DNA from: Myotis daubentonii
Taxonomy: Eukaryota; Chordata; Mammalia; Chiroptera; Vespertilionidae
Length of the DNA stretch: 64,000 nt
Direction of reading: 5' to 3'
Assembly: GCF_963259705.1 (NCBI RefSeq)
Contig: NC_081840.1
Span: 2,965,562-3,029,561 of the forward strand
Below are positions 23,195 to 35,409 of this stretch, one piece after another. Below the pieces are notes generated by a model. The model was not told the origin of the DNA, searched no databases, and worked only from the letters and a program-made list of their open reading frames with translations. The stretch's first letter is position 1. Each line of letters starts with the position of its first letter. The position numbers and the translations under genes are program-made.

Positions 23195-24092
23195 CATTCC
23201 GGGGTCCAACCCCAGCAGGTCCAGGGGTCCCCAAAGGTGTGGACGGAGTTGGCGAAGAAGGAATGACACGGAGACAGCGTTCAGTTGATCAGCAGCCTAG
23301 CCAGGATCTCCAGCCAAGTTCTGGTCTGGATCTCCAGAGAGGTTCTGCTTTGGATCTCCAGGGAAGTTCTGTGGCCATGTTCCCTCGCTAGGCTCTCCAG
23401 CCAGGCTCTGTCTGAGATCTCTAGCCAGGTTCAGTCACCAGGTTCTAGTCAGGCTCTCCTGCCAATCTCCGCAGTCAGGTTCAGTCCAGGATCCCCTGCC
23501 ATGCTCTCTCGCCAGGCTTTGCCTCCAGGCTCCGAGGCCAGTCCCTGTCCAGGATCCTCCGGCGTGCTCTCTCCAGCGAAGTTCTTCTGTCTCTAGAGAA
23601 CGTCCTGTGTAGGTTCTGTGCCTAGGCTCTGTCTCTCTTGGTCCTGTCTTCCAAACCCTGTGTTCTAAGTTCTGTCTGAAGTTCTGTCTCTCTGTCTGGT
23701 TCTGTGTTCTGAGTTCTGTGTTCTGTCTCTAGATTCTGAGTTCTGTCTCTTGCTGTCTTGTTACATCTGTATTTATACCAGTTGATTCAATCCTATCAAT
23801 CTCTATTACAAAGGTTAGGGCATTTCTTATCTCCATTCCAGGGAGTAAAGATTATGTAGCTTAAGCATGATTGTTCGTAGTTAAAGTGATTAATTACCCG
23901 CCTGGCACTTAGTTGAGGGGTTTTATTCCCTCCCTAACTTCAGGGGAAAATCCCTACCTGGGGAAACAACCTTTCTCAGAGAGGAGACCTTGGTTAAAAC
24001 ACATAGTGCCAAGAAGGTGAGCAAACATATTAAGAACAGTATGCCAAAAATGCCAGGTCCCTTGAAACAGCAAGCATGGACCGGCTCCCGGC
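23195..24092 (-). mobile_element. ERV LTR, class II-like, reverse
   Basis: Read on the minus strand it starts near TGTGCCGGGAGCCGG (about 24092), contains a TATA box GGTATAAATACAG near 23770, then a long TTCTGTCTC/CCAGGTTCTG-type low-complexity stretch (23285-23760) like the R/U5 of some class II LTRs. It ends near GGACCCCGG at about 23200. Exact ends are unresolved; GAATGAGTGA occurs at both borders. No internal viral genes. Confidence 0.65.
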
Positions 24093-24320
24093 ACACTCAC
24101 TCATTCATTCACTCACGCACGCACGCACTCAGCACGTACTGATAGAACACTTTGACAGGCAGGCAGTGCACACCATGGAATCTAGAGTCTGTCTTTATTC
24201 CTCCACATCTTGATCCAGAGGAAGGGCCTGCCAGAACAATGACCATTTGATGCCAGCTCTAGGGGAGGGACAACCTACATCACAGACACCCAAGAACACT
24301 CTGGCTACCAGCCTTATATG

Positions 24321-24522
24321 CCCTGGCCAGTGTGGCTCATGTGGCTGGGCGTTGTCCCCTGCACCTAGGTTGCTGGTTCAATTCCTGATCAGGGCACATG
24401 CCCATGGTTCTGGCTCTATCCCCAGTAGGAGTCCTGCAAGGGGAAGCCGATCAATGTTTGGTGTTTCTCTCTTTCCCTCTCCTTCCCTTTCTCTCTAAAA
24501 TAAATAAAAACGTATTTTAAAA
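24321..24522 (+). repeat. Ves SINE
   Basis: Divergent head CCCTGGCCAGTGTGGCTCATG and AAATAAATAAAAACG tail. Confidence 0.88.
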
Positions 24523-24529
24523 AGAGAAG

Positions 24530-25795
24530 ACCCTGTCTGAGGTCAAGAGTCAAATCAGAAACCTCCTCCATGTCCCACAGATGACACCCGGGCTGCTCCG
24601 GGTCTGAATCCTAGTCCCGCGCCTCACTAACTATGAGTCATTGCAGGAGGTGACAGAGAAGTGAGGTATTCTAAGGTCGCTGAAGCCACAAAAGAAGAAG
24701 GGGTGAGGGATTTAGAAACCAAGGCAGATCTTCCCAATGGATGAACAACTCCAAGCAAACTGCCACCTCAGAGCACAGCACACCTGAAATGGTGACAGCT
24801 AAGACTCTTCTCTTAAAATTCGCTGCAGACCCGTGAAACAATTGCAGGAACACTCCAGCCTTTCAAACGCTTTGGTGGGTGACTACACTGTAATAGTCCA
24901 GGGAAGAAATGAAAGCATGCACCAAAACCCACCTACGTCCAGCAGTGGCCGCAGCTCTCGACACACATGAACGTAGACACAAACAAGACCTACTTAACAC
25001 AGCTTCCAGTTAGTTGCTAAGAAACCACAACTGCCTGCTGTGAGTGTGACCGCTCTGTGTCTTGTGTCAACTTCTTACGCCAACATAATTAGAGTGAACT
25101 TAACATTGGAGAGGGCATGTGGGACTGCGTTTTTCGTCACCTGTACAGTTAGTCTGTTATCGTCCAGAGGCTTAAGGAATATTTGCCGGAGTCAGGTGAC
25201 AGGACAGAGAGGTCAAGGGAGAATTAAGGTCATGTGGAGGGAGGGAGGAAATATGAGTCTGCACACGACAGCCCACAAAGGGCCACCCACTGGGTGGCAA
25301 CCATTCATCGCCCGTCCTTGCCCCTTTCAAAGATGGTGCTGCCATGCTGGTCAAGTATGGACACCTAGGGCTTGACGCCATGATCTGTGTAGCAGAGTGA
25401 GGGGCAATATTTCCACAGTTAATGGTCACTGCCGCCACCCTAAGCCGCCCCCCTCTCCCTGTCCCAGGAAAACAAAGGCTGCGTTCCTCTGCCCAGGAGT
25501 GAGAGGGTCAAAGGTGATGGGTGTTTCCTCCTACAAGCTCTGCCCCCCAGCCCAGCCTGTCCCCAGCGGCTGGGCATCCATTAGCCTGTGGGTGGTGGCC
25601 GTTTCCCAGAATTCCACAGTCACCCCGGAGCGCATGAGGTGGGTTTGGTTTTTGTGCTGAGCTCCTGGAGGACATTTCATAAATCACTTCTCTTAGGAAA
25701 GCAAATGGTCTCAAGAGAATCCAAGGCTATTCATTCACTCCCTCAGCTGGGTCTAAAGTCCCTTACCTCGTCTCACTGGATGGTCACTTTTTCTG
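24530..25795. other. Intergenic sequence, mostly unassigned
   Basis: A MIR-like scrap at about 24570-24670 (CTGAATCCTAGTCC...AACTATGAGTCA); otherwise nothing recognised. Confidence 0.4.
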
Positions 25796-25802
25796 TTGCT
25801 GT

Positions 25803-26046
25803 TAATCCTCACCTGAGGATATTTTTCCATTGGCTTTTTTTAGAGAGACTAGAAGGGAGGAGGAGGAGGAGAGACAGAGGGAGACATCGATGTGAGAGAG
25901 ACACGTCAATTGGTTGTCTCCCGCAAGGCCCCGATCAGGGCTAGGGATTGAGCCTGCAATTGAGGTACAACCTTTGACCAGAATCGAACCCTGGACCCTT
26001 CAGTTCGAGAGCCGATGCTCTATCCACTGAGCCAAACAGGCTAGGG
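25803..26046 (-). repeat. Ves SINE, GGTGAGGATTA-tail subfamily
   Basis: Reverse copy starting TTAATCCTCACCTGAGGATA, ending GCCAAACAGGCTAGGGC. Confidence 0.92.
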
Positions 26047-26215
26047 CTGGATGATCAATTTTTTAAAACATTGACCCAAGCGATGACACACTAGCACTGA
26101 GGAGGGCACGGGAGACAGATACGTTAGGAAATGACAGTTCAGCGTGGTGAGCACCATGATCAGCAAACACATGGGACTATGGGGCCCTGGGAAGGCAGCG
26201 ATTCCTGAATTGGGC

Positions 26216-26217
<2 letters not shown>

Positions 26218-26287
<70 letters not shown>
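26218..26287 (+). repeat. (GT)n(GA)n microsatellite
   Basis: About 14 GT then about 21 GA units; the cause of spurious CVCV/RERE reading frames. Confidence 0.97.
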
Positions 26288-26289
<2 letters not shown>

Positions 26290-26292
<3 letters not shown>

Positions 26293-27640
26293 TTGTTGAA
26301 GAGGTGGCATCTGCGGACCTGCCACTGTGGCTTTGCCACTTAAGAGTAGACTTGGCCTCAGTCACCTTTGCATCTGCCCTCTGCCTGGCACAGAGCCTCG
26401 CACTTGGTGGTTGTGCAGTGACCATGGCCCTGGGCTGCCACCTACTCAGGCATCTCAGATGACCCCTCACTATCTCAGCCATGGGTTTTGCCTTTCTCTG
26501 ACTTGCTCACTCCCTAAGCCCTAGGTTAATGCATTTATGTGTGTTTAACTTTGACTTGACGATTTTGTAGAACCCAAATCAAAGCCATCTTCCCGGTTCC
26601 CACCTCGACTTGGAAAAGGAGCTCTTCCACTCGGGGTCTGAGCGGAGCCTGGCACGCTGGGCCCTTCTGGGCACCATTGCCCGGAGACTCCTCAGCCCAA
26701 GTCCTCCTTGTTGGCACCAGTGGAAGGTTCAGTTCAGGCCGGGGGCAGATGGCAGGGCTCGAGGGGCAGGTGCCCACCGTCCTCCACGGTCAGCGACTGG
26801 GCTGCACTCTCAGCTTGTGGGTCTGCGCCTGCGCATGCCCTCGCCTGTGTGGGTCTGCGCCTGCTCATAGGTGTTTTTTGTTAGTCAGTTTGTTTGTTTG
26901 TTTGTTTTGTGGGGGGCAGTAGTTTCCAGGAAAGGAATACAAACATCCATGAAAATCATTAAGTCAGAAAGAGGAAAAAAACACCTGCTTTAAGTATTAG
27001 CTACATTTTGAATGACAGCCTTTTTAAAAATATACCCAACAAAAGAAAAGTTAGACAATGTTCTTAAAAGCCACTTGCTATGAATACCTAATGAATCGAG
27101 CTGCATCACGTGCATTCTCCAACGTCCGGGCTGGGGACGGAAGCTGCGTCCCTTGGATGTTGACCTTCCTTGACCTCTGCTTTCATCATGTCACCTTTCT
27201 GTTCAAGAGCTTGAGCTCATGCCTAAACCCCATGACAGCCAGTCCAAAGCCTTAACCCCCCCCCACCCCCGCCCCCCACTTCTTACAGCGAGGCGCGACC
27301 CCAGCTCAGCCTCCAGCTCTCCCCCGACTGGGGCGCTGCTGCTGCCATCAGCCACGCTCCCGCCTGCCTCCCTGATCTGGCTATGCTCCCCCACCGGGAA
27401 CATTGGTCTCTTTCCTCCGTGAATAGCCGTCACCCACCTCGCCCATGAAAGTTCAATTCGTGTTTGCTTTCCTCCTGGAACTATCTCGGATCCTCTTCCC
27501 TCGGCTCCTCCTCAACCCGGATGCCCCACCAGGATGCTCTAGTGTGCTCCAGGCCTCTGTGCTCCGTGTGCTTGTTCTCTGTCGGAGTGTGGACGGCACT
27601 AGAGGGCAGCAGGAAGCCTGGGGCCCCGGCTGCCCGGGGA
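26290..27640. other. No recognised feature
   Basis: Intergenic; a TTTG tandem near 26888-26906 and a C-rich run at 27250-27278. No supported exon. Confidence 0.4.
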
Positions 27641-27654
27641 GGCTGACTCCTAGG

Positions 27655-27722
27655 CACTGCAGGATTTGGAACTGAGCCTCAGCTCTGTAACCTATTTCCT
27701 GTGTGACCTTGGGCACAGGGGT
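27655..27722 (+). repeat. MIR fragment
   Basis: GATTTGGAACTGAGCC...TCCTGTGTGACCTTGGGCA; abuts the minisatellite that follows. Confidence 0.6.
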
Positions 27723-28215
27723 CCTGTGTCAGGACCTGTTCCCCCAGCCGCCCAGCTGGCCTGGCGCAGGTGTCCCTGTGTAAGAGCTGTTCCCCCAGCC
27801 GCCCAGCTGGCCTGGAGCAGGTGTCCCTGTGTAAGAGCTGTTCCCCCAGCCGCCCAGCTGGCCTGGAGCAGGTGTCCCTGTGTAAGAGCTGTTCCCCCAG
27901 CCGCCCATCTGACCTTGGGAACAGGTGTCCCTGTGTAAGAGCTGTTCCCCCAGCCGCCCATCTGACCTTGGGAACAGGTGTCCCTGTGTAAGGCCTGTTC
28001 CCCCAGCCGCCCAGCTGGCCTGGAGCAGGTGTCCCTGTGTAAGAGCTGTTTGCCCAGCCTCCCAGCTGGCCTGGCGCAGGTGTCCCTGTATAAGGCCTGT
28101 TCCCCCAGCCGCCCATCTGACCTTGGGAACAGGTGTCCCTGTGTAAGAACTGTTTGCCCAGCCGCGCAGCTGGCCTGGAGCAGGTGTCCCCATTAGAGGA
28201 CCTGTTTCCCCAGCC
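27722..28215 (+). repeat. 51-53-bp minisatellite
   Basis: About nine copies of CAGGTGTCCCTGTGTAAGAG + CTGTTCCCCCAGCCGCCCAG + a CTGGCCTGGAG or CTGACCTTGGGAA variant. Unit lengths 51-53 bp keep the same motif cycling through frames, giving long repetitive open frames on both strands that are not genes. Confidence 0.96.
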
Positions 28216-29055
28216 GCCCAGCGGATGAGCAGGGCTCTCGCACTTCCTCGCCTTCCCCAGCCCTCCCTGACTTTCTCAGATTCCTTGGGGCTCACATTGT
28301 CACTCACTGATTAGACCCGTTCCATCCTCTTTTCCTGCCCTAGACCTGCAGCTCTGAGTATTTTGGTTCTTTGCCAAAGGCCAGCAAGCTTTGCCCTCAG
28401 AGAAAAGCATGCGTCCCAGCTGATAGCAGCTCCAGAAGCGAAACGCCTGGCCGCCACCTCCCCGCCCTGCTGGAGCTCTCTGGGTGCCCCTGGCACAGCC
28501 CACGGTCCCCGGCCTCTCTGCCATCGCAGACCTCCTGGCAGATTGCGGCAGCCTCTGTTAGTCACTGTATTATTCATGTGGCCCATTTCCCCGCCAAGGG
28601 CAGCCCACAAGGCACACTCGATCCTGCACCAGGAAACCAGGCGCCTCCCTGATGTGTGTGCGCTCGACCTCCGGCCGCACCTACCTTGCGGAGCCTTTCG
28701 CTTTACTGGGGCGCCTCACTGGGCCAGGAACAATGGGGCCTCGGAATAATAGGACAGTCCCCGCAGGGCCAAGGCCGCTCTCCAGGCAGGGGCGTGGGTG
28801 ACACAGCACACAGGATGGTGGCAGCAGCTGCCGAGCTGCGCCTGGCAGGCAGGAACCAGGGCCTCACAGTTACGTCTTAGAGCAAGCAACGTGTCATGGC
28901 AACTCTCTGGACGGCAGCCTCCTCACCTGTAAAATATAAGTGTGCCAGCTCCGTCCGGCCAGCCTCACGGGGCGTGGCAAGGATCAATGGGAACGGTGCA
29001 GCCTGCCTGGCATGGCCTCCTGCCCCCCCCCCACACACTGGGCACCGTGATCTCC
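28216..29055. other. No recognised feature
   Basis: GC-rich intergenic sequence with no convincing exon, motif or repeat. Confidence 0.4.
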
Positions 29056-29059
29056 TGCT

Positions 29060-29176
29060 TCAGTGGGGGGTGCAGGAGGCCGCCCGTCAATGAGTCTCTC
29101 TCATCGTTGATGTTTATATCTCTCCCTCCCTCTCCCTTCCTCTCTGAAATCAATTTTAAAAAATAATTTTTTTTTA
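29060..29176 (+). repeat. Partial Ves SINE (3' half)
   Basis: Starts at CAGTGGGGGGTGCAGGAGG, lacking the tRNA-like head; tail GAAATCAATTTTAAAAA. Confidence 0.85.
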
Positions 29177-29186
29177 AAGAGAAATA

Positions 29187-29430
29187 GCCCTGGCTGGTTT
29201 GGCTCAGTGGATAGAGCATTGGCCTGTGGACTGAAGGGTCCTGGGTTCGATTTCGGTCAAGGGCACATACCTGGTTGCAGGCTCCCGGCCCTGGTTGAGG
29301 GCACTCGGGAGGCAACCCATCAATGTGTCTCTCTCACATCAGTGTTTCTCTCTGTCTCTCCCTCTCCCTTCTACTCTCTCTACAAATCGATGGAAATACA
29401 TCCTCAGGTGAGGGTTACAGAATAAAAAAG
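29187..29430 (+). repeat. Ves SINE
   Basis: Well-kept head CCCTGGCTGGTTTGGCTCAG with the TCCTCAGGTGAGGGTTA tail. Confidence 0.93.
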
Positions 29431-29835
29431 AGGCACGGTGCGCGTGGGAGCTCATTGGAGACACTCTGCTCGGGCTACTCCAAGTGTGGTCCGTGGGCCG
29501 CAGTGCCAGCATCACCTGGGAGCTTGTCGGCAGGCAGGGCCCCAGCCCCTCCCCGACCTGCTCATCGGGGCGCTGTGTTTCTCTGTGTGGGTTTTCTCTG
29601 AGACCCCCAGGCGGCTTGTGTAGGAAGCACTGTGATATGCAAACACACATGTGCTCTGGCGGGAGCTGCACAACTCAAGCTGCACAACTCGCTTACTCTG
29701 TGCAGTTTGGAGCCTGGAGCTTTTAGTTCAAACTCAGCTCTGCCCCTGACTGCCTTCATGGCCTTGGGAAAGTGCTGGAGCCTCGGCTCCTCTGCTGGAA
29801 ACACTGTCACACGCTATCGCACGCTGTCGCACAAG

Positions 29836-30036
29836 ACTGGCCGGTGGCTCAGTGGTTAGAAAGATCGAGGGTTGGATTCCGGTCAAGGACATGGACCTCG
29901 GTTGCAGACTGGATCCCTGGTCCTGGTTGGGGTGCATGTGGGAGGCAACCAATCAATGTGTCTCTCTCACATCAATGTTTCTCTCTGTGTGTCTCTCCCC
30001 GTCCCTTCCACTCTTTAAAAATCAATGGGGGAAAAT
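29836..30036 (+). repeat. Ves SINE, 5' degraded
   Basis: ACTGGCCGGTGGCTCAGTGG head missing part of the tRNA stem; AAAAATCAATGGGGGAAAA tail. Confidence 0.85.
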
Positions 30037-30500
30037 GTGGGATGAAGAAGAGAACAGAGGTCAGAGCGCCCAGGTCCCTGGTGGGGCAAAGGGGAAGGAA
30101 GGGGTCGGGGAGGGACTCTAGCCCACGGGGAAGACAAGTGAGGGAGGTGAGCAGGAGCAGAGCAGAGCGTCCTCCGCCTGCCTGTGTCACCTCCACGCCA
30201 TCTCTTCCCAGTCCCCACGGCCACTTGACATGGATGCTCAAGGGAGCTGTTGACCAAAGGCGGCTGAGAGTGGACGGCTCCCAGCTGGTATCAGACCCGA
30301 AGGCGACAGCCGCTGCAGATGGAAGTTAAAGGCCCGGGGCCTCAAGAGTCCCCCGTTTCCCCAGGCTGGAGGGTCTGCAGGCTGCCCCCTAGCCACCGAG
30401 CATCCCATGTGCGCCACCTGGAGGCCCAGGACTGGGGGCAGCAGGTGAATGGTGGGGGAGGGAGGAACCATGAGCAGCTGATTTTTTACTAAGCAAACTT
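30037..30500. other. No recognised feature
   Basis: Intergenic sequence between two SINEs. Confidence 0.35.
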
Positions 30501-30504
30501 TTTA

Positions 30505-30718
30505 AAAAATATATATTTTTATTGATTTCAGAGAGGAAGGGAGAGGGAGAGAGAGAGGGAAGCATCCATGATGATAGAGAACCATTGATCGGCTGCCTCC
30601 TGCAGGTCCCACACTGCAGATGGAGCCTGAAACCTGGGCATGTGCCCTGATCTGGAACCAAACCGTGACCTCCTGGTTCATAGGTCGACGCTCAGCCCCT
30701 GAGCCATGCCAGCCGGGC
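30505..30718 (-). repeat. Ves SINE
   Basis: Reverse copy ending GCCATGCCAGCCGGGC; flanked by AAGCAAACTT / AAACAAACTT. Confidence 0.9.
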
Positions 30719-30719
30719 C

Positions 30720-31270
30720 TATTAAACAAACTTGACACAACTTGAAGCTGCGTACACTTGAGCTGTGTTTCCAAGTTTCCAGCAATGCTGGGAAACGGGC
30801 TGCGTCGGGCTCACCAGGATCCCGTCCAAGTAATTACCCGGCAGAGGGAGTGTCATGTCATGGCACAGACGCGAGTGCCGCGTTTCAGGGGTTAAAGACA
30901 CCCGCTTTCAGGGCTGTGGCGAGCCAGCCGCCAGACGGCGCCGCCCTTGGCACGGCTCCTTATGAGAATTCTCGCAGCTGAACTGGAAGCTTCACTGAGG
31001 CCAGGGGCTCTGCGGGGCCTCAGCCTGGCAGCTGCGTTTTAAGGGCTCTGCTAGTCCATGTGCCGAGCCCACCGACGGAGCCCCGGGCCCTGATCCGCCA
31101 AGTCCCGACTCCTGGCTGCTGGAGCTCTTGGTGGTGTTGTTGTTTGTTTTCAGAAAAAGCTCACCTATTTTTTTCAAGGACACACGTCGTGTGGCCCCGT
31201 GTGCTTTCTGCCCTCAAAGCAGAGCCTTTGAGGAAATCAAGTTAAGGACATTATCAGAGACAGTACTTTT
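30720..31270. other. No recognised feature
   Basis: Intergenic sequence; no exon or repeat named. Confidence 0.35.
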
Positions 31271-31273
31271 ATA

Positions 31274-31486
31274 TTTTTTAATATATTTTTTATTGATTTC
31301 AGAGAGGAAGGGAGAGGGACTGAGAGATAGAAACGTCAATAATGAGAGAGGATCATTGATGGGCTGCCTCCTACACACCCCACACTGGGGAGCCCGCAAC
31401 TCGGGGAATATGCCCCGACCGGGAGCTGTACTGTGACCTCCTGGTTCATAGGTCGATCTCCACCACTGAGCCACACGGGCTGGGCG
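31274..31486 (-). repeat. Ves SINE
   Basis: Reverse copy ending GCCACACGGGCTGGGC, with a small deletion in the middle (ACTGGGGAGCCCGCAAC). Confidence 0.9.
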
Positions 31487-32637
31487 CACAGACAGGAGCT
31501 GTAGATGCCCCTGAGTGCACCTTCCAAACCTGGGCGATGGACAGGTCAGCAGTCAACTGGACAGGTACTTCTGAGCACTGCCCGGCGCGGGGGATTGAAT
31601 GACGACCCCCAGCTCTTCACCCCTTCCATATTCACACCCTTGCCATGGCCTCATTTTGGGCAGAGAAATTCCCACTCCTCGATTTGGAGCTTGACCATGC
31701 GCTTGCTTGGGCCAGGGAAATGGAATGCCAAGTCCCAAGCCTAGGCCTTCAGGCCTTCCCGTGGCAGCTGCTGTGCCACCAATCTGCCACAGGAGGGCGC
31801 GCACAAGCGGGAATCGAGCTCTCCCAAAATCCGGCCCTCAATTCCTCCAGACCCAGCAGGGTAGCAGCAGGTGTTCGAACAGGGTGGCACTCGGGTCTCC
31901 CCTGCTTGGCCTGCTGCCCAGGGCTGAATTAATTTATTTAATACTTTAATTCAGTTTGTTTTTTCAGGTTTTCCATTTCTTTTGGGGTCAATCTGTCCAT
32001 TTTCTTTATACTGTCAAATAGAGGCACAGCGTTGTTTATAATTTTCCCTCGGTCTCTTTTAAATGTGATAAAGTACTCTTGTTCTTGATGATGCTATTTT
32101 TGTTTTCTCTCACCTTTTCATTTTATCAAGGAAAACCCTGGCCAGGGCCTTAACGTGTTATTCAAATGAAAGTTGAGATTGCTCCTTCTTTTCTATTGTG
32201 TGTGTTTTCTATTTCGTTGATTTCTGCCCTTATCTTTATTTCTTTTCCTCCACGTACTTTGGATTTAATTTGCTCTTCTGGATTTGGAAACATAATTCAT
32301 TTTAAATCTTTCTTTTCTTCTAATACAAACATTTAAAGCTACACACAAAAATATTTCTATGTGGTAATTCGGTCACATCCTACACATTTTGGTGTTTTAT
32401 CTTTATTCATTCAAAGTAAGTTCTAATTTCACTTGTGATTTTTTTTTTTACATATACATCTTTTTTTAATTTTTCATCATTTTTTTAACTGCAAGAGAAC
32501 ATTTACTGGGTAAATTACAGAAGTAGAGAAAGTAATTCCTAGAAGAAATGGGCTTAGGACACAGGTTCTAGAGGCCAAGGAAGGGCACTTGAAGATTGGG
32601 AGTGAGGAAGCTGATGGTATGTTGCCTGAGGCCAGAG

Positions 32638-32726
32638 CGGGAGGGGGAGGGGGAGGGGGAGGGAAGGGAAGGGAAGGGAAGGGAAGGGAAGGGAAGGGAA
32701 GGGAAGGGAAGGGAAGGGAAGGGAAA
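32638..32726 (+). repeat. (GGGGGA)n(GGGAA)n microsatellite
   Basis: Four GAGGGG-type hexamers then about 13 GGGAA units. Confidence 0.96.
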
Positions 32727-32764
32727 GAAACAGGCGTGCTCCCAGGAGGGAAAGCACCTAAATC

Positions 32765-32956
32765 TACATCTTTTTGAAGATATGTTTTTCTTAATTTCAG
32801 AGAGAGGAAAGGAGAGGGAGAGGGAGATGGAAACATCGATGGAAGAGAAACATCTATCGGCTGCCTCCTGCACACTCCCCTCCTAGGGATCCAACCCTGT
32901 GACCTACTGGTGCGTGGGATGATGCTCCGCCCACTGAGCCACACTGGCTGGGCTCA
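32765..32956 (-). repeat. Ves SINE
   Basis: Reverse copy with a deletion in the B-box region (GTGACCTACTGGTGCGTGG). Confidence 0.88.
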
Positions 32957-33207
32957 GTTGTGATTTTTTAATTTGCCCCATGGATTACTGAGAAGTATGA
33001 TCCTTGATTCTCATCTATCTGAGGATTTCTATATGTTTATTGTTATTGATGACTCATTGAAAAGCTCTGTGGTCGGATGATGTACTCTGTATATGTTTGA
33101 ACTTCTGAAATTTATGAGACTTATTTTATGACCCAGTATGTGGTCTATCTTGGTGAGTGGTCTATATGCTTTATACAGTCTGACAATCTCTGTTTTATTA
33201 GTGTGGC

Positions 33208-33404
33208 TTTTTAAAAAATATATATTTTTTTCATTGATTTCAGAGAGGAAGGGAGAGGGAGAGAGAGAGAGAAACATCAATCATGAGAGAGAATCACTGA
33301 TTGGCTGCCTCCTGCACACACACACTGGGAATCGAGCCAAAAACTATACTGTGACCTCCTGGTTCAGAGGTTGACACTCAACCACTGAGCCAACCTAGCC
33401 AGCC
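33208..33404 (-). repeat. Ves SINE
   Basis: Reverse copy ending GCCAACCTAGCCAGCC; central CACACACTGGG deletion. Confidence 0.88.
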
Positions 33405-34014
33405 AGGTGACAGCCTCTGTTTTTTGCATAAAGTATTTAGTTCATTGATATTTAAATAATTATCAATATGGTTGGATTTAAGACTATTACCTTGATTTAG
33501 TTTTTCATTTGTCCCATATACTCTTTGTTCCTCCACTCATCCTTCCTGCCTTATTTTGAGTGAACTGAGTATCATGTAGTATGCCATTTAATTATTCAAC
33601 TAACCTTTTAGCAAAACCTTTTTGTGTCGTTTCTAGTGTTTTTTCTAGCAATTGGAACATGAAATTTTAAGTTATCACATTCTGTTTTTAACTAATCAGA
33701 AACTTACGGTATTACATTCCAGTATCCCTCCCCTGCTTCATGCTCTTGTCACATACCTCACTTCTGCGTGTTATAACCAATACACGGTCATTATTTTCAA
33801 TCATTATTTTTAAGACTATAGTCACATGTGTGTATAAAGGTAATGCAAAAGGTCCTTTATCTTCACCTACATATTCACCCTTTCTTCCTCGTGGTTCCTT
33901 TACGCACATGCAGGCCTCCAGCTGGTATAAGTTTCCTTCAACCTGAAGAAATTTCTTTTGAATTTCTTAAAGCTTGCATCTGCTGGCAAAAAATTCACTA
34001 AACTTTGGTTGATC

Positions 34015-34232
34015 TTGCCTTAGCTGGTTTGGCTCAGTGGGTAGAATGTCTGCCTATGGACGGAGGGGTCCTGGGTTCGATTCCGGTCAAGGGCAGGCTC
34101 CTCCCCAGCCAAGGGCCTTCAGGGCTCATGCAGGAGGCAACCAATAGATGTGTCTCTCTCACATTGATATTTCTCTCTGTCTTTCCCTCTCTCTAAAAAT
34201 CAATGGAAAATATCCTCAGGTGAGGATTAAAA
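34015..34232 (+). repeat. Ves SINE
   Basis: CCTTAGCTGGTTTGGCTCAG head, TCCTCAGGTGAGGATTA tail followed by an AAT run. Confidence 0.92.
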
Positions 34233-34689
34233 TATTAATAATAATAATAATTTTAAAGTATATTTCAGATAAATCCAACAATGGGTCATCTGTGGAACTG
34301 TGTCAATTAACTGATTTTTTTTTCTTGATTACAGGTTATACTTTCCTGTCTCACTGTGTCTTGTAAATTTTTTTTAATGCTAAATATTTTATCTGGGAAG
34401 GGTTCATCTCAAGTTTAGTTATTTTATATTCTTTACCCACGGCTCTTTGATGATTTTTAAGTAGGGGCTGGCCCATGAAAGCCCATCCTTCAAATCCAGC
34501 TCACAACCTGTTTTTGTACGGATCATGAAATGAGAATGGCTTTTGCGTTCTTAAAGGACCATGAAGAAGGGGGAGGCGGGGGTGTGAGGAGGGGGAGAAA
34601 ACGAAACAAAAACAAAGACCATGTGTGACCAAGTATCTACTCTCTGGTCCATAACATAATATTTGTCAACGCTGGATTTAAAGAAAAAC

Positions 34690-35110
34690 ATTGTGTTTAT
34701 CTGTTGATTTCTTGTTTTTCAGCAGTAACAAGGGTCTTCCACATCCTTCCACATCTAAGCCAGAGCAGCCCTCATATTTAATTTCTATTTCCTGATTCAT
34801 GGAGACTGCGCATCTTTTCATATATGTATTGGTTATTCAAATAACCTCTTTTTTTTTTTTGGTTTCTTAAGTCTCTCGCATGTTTTTTCTACTAGACAGT
34901 TTGGCTTTATAATGATTTGTAGGTGTAATTTATATATTCTGGATATCAGTCCTTTGTTAGTTCATTTGTAACAAATGTTTTCTTCCATTGTGTTGGCTTG
35001 ACTTTTCATTCTTCCCATAGTGACTTTATTGAATAGAGTTTCTTAGTTTTAATGTGTTCAAATTCATAACCTTTCCCTGGATGGTTCAGTGCTTTTCTTG
35101 TGTTTGGTTT
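34690..35110 (-). repeat. Old L1 fragment, antisense
   Basis: CATCTTTTCATATATGTATTGG, ATATTCTGGATATCAGTCC and TTTCTTAGTTTTAATG match the complement of L1 ORF2. Confidence 0.7.
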
Positions 35111-35195
35111 AAGCTTATGGTCTTCATTTACAAATTCCAGGAACCCAGAGCCGAATCAGTTGGCACTGCTCAGGGGAGAGACTAAGGTGGATGGG

Positions 35196-35408
35196 CTCGA
35201 CCAGTGTAGCTCAATGGTAGAGCGTCAACCTATGAACCAGGAGGTCAAGGTTCTATTCCCCGTCAGGGCACATGCCCAGGCTGCAGGCTCAACACCCTGT
35301 AGGGGGCGTGCAGGAGGCAGCTGATCAATGATTCTCTCTCATCATTGATGTTTCTCTCCCTCTCTCCCTCTCCCTTCCTCTCTGAAATTAGTAAAATTAT
35401 TTTTTTAA
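35196..35408 (+). repeat. Ves SINE
   Basis: CGACCAGTGTAGCTCAATGG head; CCCTGTAGGGGGCGTGC body; TTAGTAAAATTATTTT tail. Confidence 0.9.
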
Positions 35409-35409
35409 A

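Larger units (their letters stand above)
31925..34010 (-). repeat. Old L1 ORF2, antisense
   Basis: Complement of ORF2: TTTCTTTTGGGGTCAATCTG, GATTTCTGCCCTTATCTTT, GTGGTCTATCTTGGTGAGTG and TTTAGCAAAACC segments. Split by SINEs at 32765 and 33211 and by the GGGAA tract. Confidence 0.75.

Noticed and set aside
27679..28307. Repetitive frames of up to 192 codons on both strands
   Set aside because: Generated by the 51-53-bp minisatellite; no non-repetitive coding sequence or splice structure.
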